The notes beneath the pieces are model-generated. The model saw only the letters and a list, made by a program, of their open reading frames with translations, was not told the origin of the DNA and did not search any database. A stretch of 64,000 nt of DNA, taken from Petaurus breviceps papuanus. Taxonomy: Eukaryota > Chordata > Mammalia > Diprotodontia > Petauridae. The translations under genes were made by a program, and so were the position numbers. Position 1 is the first letter of the stretch; every line of letters begins with the position of its first letter. The DNA lies in assembly GCA_028583685.1 (NCBI GenBank), contig JAMXIF010001183.1, positions 18,925,914-18,989,913 on the forward strand, read 5' to 3'. Shown here one piece after another: positions 60,371 through 64,000 of the stretch.

Positions 60371-62848
60371 CATAGATATAGATATATACATATTTTATAG
60401 ATATAGACACATATGCATATATATGTAATACATATATATGAGTGTATATGTATACACACACATATACATAAAATATTGTATTTGGTCACAGGACATGGAA
60501 ACAATTGTACTTCTTAGGTTTAAGGGAAATCAGTTTCTATGCCCTTTTTCTCATTCCAAAGAAATTCTCCACATAAATCAAAGGTTATCTACCTAAAAAA
60601 CAAAGCCCCTTCAAATAAGGACACAGGACCAGAAAATATCTAAGGTCCCTTTGAGTGTCAAAGTTTTATGATTCTGTGGAATTAAAATACCAAGTAAACT
60701 CTAACTGGTTCAAGGCAGAGATATACCCTGTCCATCCCTGGCTAATTTAGCTTGCCATACACAGTTTTCTAAAATGATATCAGCACTTATTTTTTCTTAA
60801 TAATAGCTGGAATAACCCAAAGGAATTCCCATTGTTCTCGCTTCCTGCCTTCCTCCAGACTGGTGGAGCTGAGGAGGGAGTGGCTAGGGGAAGATGGGGG
60901 AATCAATCAAAGGAAAACTATTTCCACTTGGAAAGCCCTGCTTCTGGCTGCAGTCAAATGACATTCCATTTCCCACGAGAAGAATTGCGTGAGTGGCCAA
61001 GGCGCTTCTGGTGAACTTTCCTTCACCTAGTTTCCTAAAGCTTTGGGATCCTAGTGTTCCTCCATTAAGAAAGGAGATTTTAAAAGTCACTTATCTGCAG
61101 CTGCCCAGGCAAAGTCTTACTGCCAATTCAGATCCTTGTCCAAATGTGTTTTGAGTGTTTTCAAGTCAGTCAACAAGCATTTATTAAGCTTTTATTATGC
61201 TGAGAAAATTCAGAATTTGGATAATGAGGGAAGGGTGGGATAAAAGATTGGAAGGAAGGAACCAGGGACCCCCAGAGAGAGGAGAGGTGCTACCCTATTA
61301 GGAGGCCCAAATAACCCAAACTCTTCACTCGTAAAATTTACAAGGGTCTCTCAGAATCACTTAGATTTCAAGCCCGTGCAACACTAACTTTAATTAAAAA
61401 TCCAGTGCAAGCTAGTTAACCAGCCTGTTAGTAAACTGTTAGTTATTAATAGTTACTATTAATTGTTAGCAATATTAATAATTAGGAAATTAGACTAGCC
61501 TGTGTGTTAATAAATTATGTATTTTTTAACCTTAGTATAGAACTTAAATAAAGCCATTATCTCCCTAGATCTCTATTATAATCCAGTGAAAAATTTTTTG
61601 AAGCACCAAAAAAAAAAAGCATTAAAAGGATGTGAGATTAGTTTGATTGGTTTGAATTCAGTACTTAGCTTGGAAACATAGGATTCTAGCTTTTCAAGAT
61701 GGAAGCAATCTTAAAGGTCATTCTGATCAACCCAGATATTTACAGAGGAATGTGCAGTGTAAGGAAATTAAGCAGTTGGCCAAGGTTACTAAGGTATGAA
61801 GAGATAGAACCAGATTTCAAACCCAGGTTCTCTGGCTCCAAAACAAATGATTATTCCACTGTTCCCACGTACTTATGACACAAAGCCATAAGCAGGAATT
61901 TGGTATCAATAGGGTCTGGGCATAATAATAAGGCTTTAAGTAATTGGGGGTAAGGGAGGCTTCCAGCAGGAGACTCAACATCCTCAAGTGGGCAATGACT
62001 CCATATGATGGCCCAGGGAGAATGCAGGATCATAGATTTTGGACTAGAAAGTTCTTTAAAAGCCATCTATTTGGCCTTCCTCATTTTACAGATAAATAAA
62101 CCGAGGCATAGAGAAATTAAGTGACTTGTCCAGGTCACATAACTATTTTTAAGTGTCTGAGGTAGGATTTGAACTCAGGTCTTTCTGATCCCAAATCCAG
62201 TACTCTATTACACTTATATTATAGAACTTTTACTTAGGACCAAGCCTGGAGTAGCACTTGACAAATGCTTCAAAAAATTTTTTAATTCAATTTTATTTTA
62301 TTTCTAGGGCTGCATTTTCTCCCTCCTATATCCCCCTCTTCCCAATCTACTGAGAAAGCAAGAAAACAAAATCCATTGTAAACATGTATATATCAAAGAC
62401 AACAAATTCCCTTTATTGGCTTTGTGGCCAACGCAAACTAAGAAAAACAGAAATGGATTCAGAATCTATCACCTCTGTCTGGAAGTGGGGAGCATTTAAC
62501 AAATACCTTTAATAACAGTGATGATGATGACAGGCAGAAGGAGGAGAGAGAAAAGGCTCAGGAGAGATGCTCCCACAGATTGGAAAAGAACAGTAAGGTT
62601 TGTGATTCAGACTGCAAAAGCAGACAAATAAGTAGAAGGTGACCAGAGGACAATCATGACCTTGAGGGACACTTCTAGTTCTAAGCTTGTGATCCAGTCA
62701 TGTCAGGGGGCAAAAAAGAAATGATCCAGTATGATGGAACTACACCACTTGCAAAGAGACGTGCCATCCCCACCAAAGGTCTGCTCTTGGCCTGGTTTAC
62801 AAGGGCACAGCAAGCTCCCTGGTTAGAGGAGCTTCTACACTGGCTGGC

Positions 62849-63095
62849 AGCCATGGGGTAAGGCAGAAAGGGTGCTCTACTGAGTTCAGGGAGGCCTGAG
62901 TTGGAATCACTTAGTAGCTATGTGACCTGGGGCAAGTTACTTAACTTTCTCACTTCAGTTTCCTCATCTGAAAAATAGGGATAACAATAGCACTGACGTC
63001 AAGCAGTTGTAAGTGCCAGATGAAATAATATATTCAAAGCATTTTGTGAGCCTTAAAATGCTACATAAATCTGAGCTATTATTAATCAGTCAATA
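62849..63095 (+). mobile_element. Long MIR
   Basis: Head, core and LINE-like end, followed at 63084-63195 by a 'cctattatgtggaaggcact' repeat head. Confidence 0.7.
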
Positions 63096-64000
63096 AACAT
63101 TCATTACAGGCCTATTATGTGGAAGGCACTGTGTTAAGCACTGGGGATATAACAAGAGGAAAACATAGTTTGTGCCCTCAAGGATCTCACAATATTAAAT
63201 AAAAAAAATAATAATGGCTATTATTATTATTAGCCTAAGTATACTCCAATTGGTAAGGTCTCCATATTCCAATTATTAGAACAGGAATCTCTCCTTCAGG
63301 CAGGAGAATATCTTTAGTAGAAAAATGAGAATGAATCTGAATTTGATTAACAGTAATGAACATTCCAGGTTTCTCCCTCTAACACTACTTGGGATACTCT
63401 CCACATTCCAAATCAAGCCAGCTCTTGGAGGATTGGGATGGTAATCCCCAAGAAGAAGAGAATTCCTTGCAATTATCTCTCCCACACTTGGAAACAAAGA
63501 TCTCTTTATAGCCAAGTGCCTCTTGCTAGATTCTTCTTCCCCAAAGCTCTGTTGGGCACTTTGTAGAAGGCTCAAGTTGTTATCCTGGGTTGGGTGGGGT
63601 TCAGTGCTTTCTAGACTTAATTCTCATTTCTTCCTCTAACTCACTAAATTGATAAAACATTTCTTTTCCATGCAGGGCATTCTCCTGCAACCACACTCTT
63701 ATACAGAACATGCTCCATGCCTGGAGTGCTAGCTCCCATCACCCTTTAGAATCCCTACTTCTATTCAAGTCAGGAGCCATCTCTTCCTACACAGAACTTT
63801 TCTGATCTTCCAAATTATGAGTGACTCCTTAGACTTTGGCCCCCACCAAAATTACTTTATATTTTCTGCTTACATAGTAGCATGGTATGATGAAAAGAAC
63901 ATTGTCCTTGGGATCAGAGTACGTGGGCTCAAATCCCATTTCTACCAACAATCGTGAAACCTCAGGCAAGTCACTTAACTTTCCTAGGTCTCAGTCTCCT

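Larger units (their letters stand above)
56659..64000 (-). other. ABCA4 intron 14 (partial)
   Basis: Exon 14 (expected FVDDSFMIILNRCFPIFM and following) was looked for and not found, so this is intron. It holds a 7SL RNA pseudogene (56822-57120), MIRs (57258-57520 plus, 57640-57790 plus, 57882-58105 minus, 58180-58330 minus, 58680-58925 minus, 61690-61870 minus, 62030-62215 minus, 62849-63095 plus), an old long repeat (59110-59890), a minus SINE (60113-60370), AT-rich runs and an L2-like piece (63700-63850). About 60480-61140 and 62220-62840 show nothing recognised. Confidence 0.8.

Noticed and set aside
60883-61090. 68-codon minus frame in non-repeat DNA of intron 14
   Set aside because: It has no splice context in ABCA4 phase and no recognised motif; it does not match exon 14.
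56659-64000. Search for ABCA4 exon 14
   Set aside because: No stretch encodes FVDDSFMIILNRCFP or LEKELRLKETLKNQG on the minus strand; the exon must be further right.

Overview
This is intronic and exonic DNA of a mammal, most likely an Australian marsupial and possibly a dasyurid. The reason is the very dense load of marsupial tRNA-derived SINEs (heads reading like 'ggcagctaggtggcacagtg', B boxes like 'gagttcaaatcc'), many with target duplications still visible, alongside MIR/THER, L2, CR1/L3-like, L1 and hAT remnants. The species call is inference; the gene call is not in doubt.

The window holds one host gene, the photoreceptor ABC transporter ABCA4 (ABCR), on the minus strand and incomplete at both ends. 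I place 24 consecutive coding exons, matching human exons 15 (right) to 38 (left). All have AG/GT borders and phases as in human, and 23 of 24 have the human length. Together they give 3297 coding bases (1099 codons) against 3300 in human; the one difference is a 3-base shorter exon 24. In protein order they encode the later membrane segments of TMD1, the linker, NBD1 (Walker A split over exons 19/20, Q-loop in 20, signature over 21/22, Walker B in 22, H-loop in 23), the variable regulatory region (24-27), the first helix of TMD2 (28), the cysteine-bearing exocytoplasmic domain ECD2 (29-35) and further TMD2 helices (36-38). Exons 1-14 lie beyond the right end and exons 39-50, with NBD2, beyond the left end.

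Layout from left to right: 1-6854 intron 38; 6855-15343 exons 38-35 with large introns; 15605-15885 exons 34 and 33 close together; 17259-29207 exons 32-25; 32474-37737 exons 24-20; a 5.7 kb intron 19; 43394-56658 exons 19-15; 56659-64000 part of intron 14. No other protein gene was found. A decayed 7SL (SRP) RNA copy lies in intron 14, and two solo-LTR-like retroviral fossils lie in introns 38 and 19.

Most unusual points: (1) a diverged local duplicate of half of exon 21 plus its flanking intron, in intron 19 upstream of exon 20, with acceptor-like and donor-like borders 66 bases apart; (2) a 119-base exact duplication between introns 23 and 22; (3) a tail-less head-to-tail SINE dimer and a site hit twice by SINEs, both framed by target duplications; (4) an unclassified ~230-base element with two copies, one of which interrupts another repeat and so shows its borders. 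I saw no clear sign of a new enzymatic or defence system.
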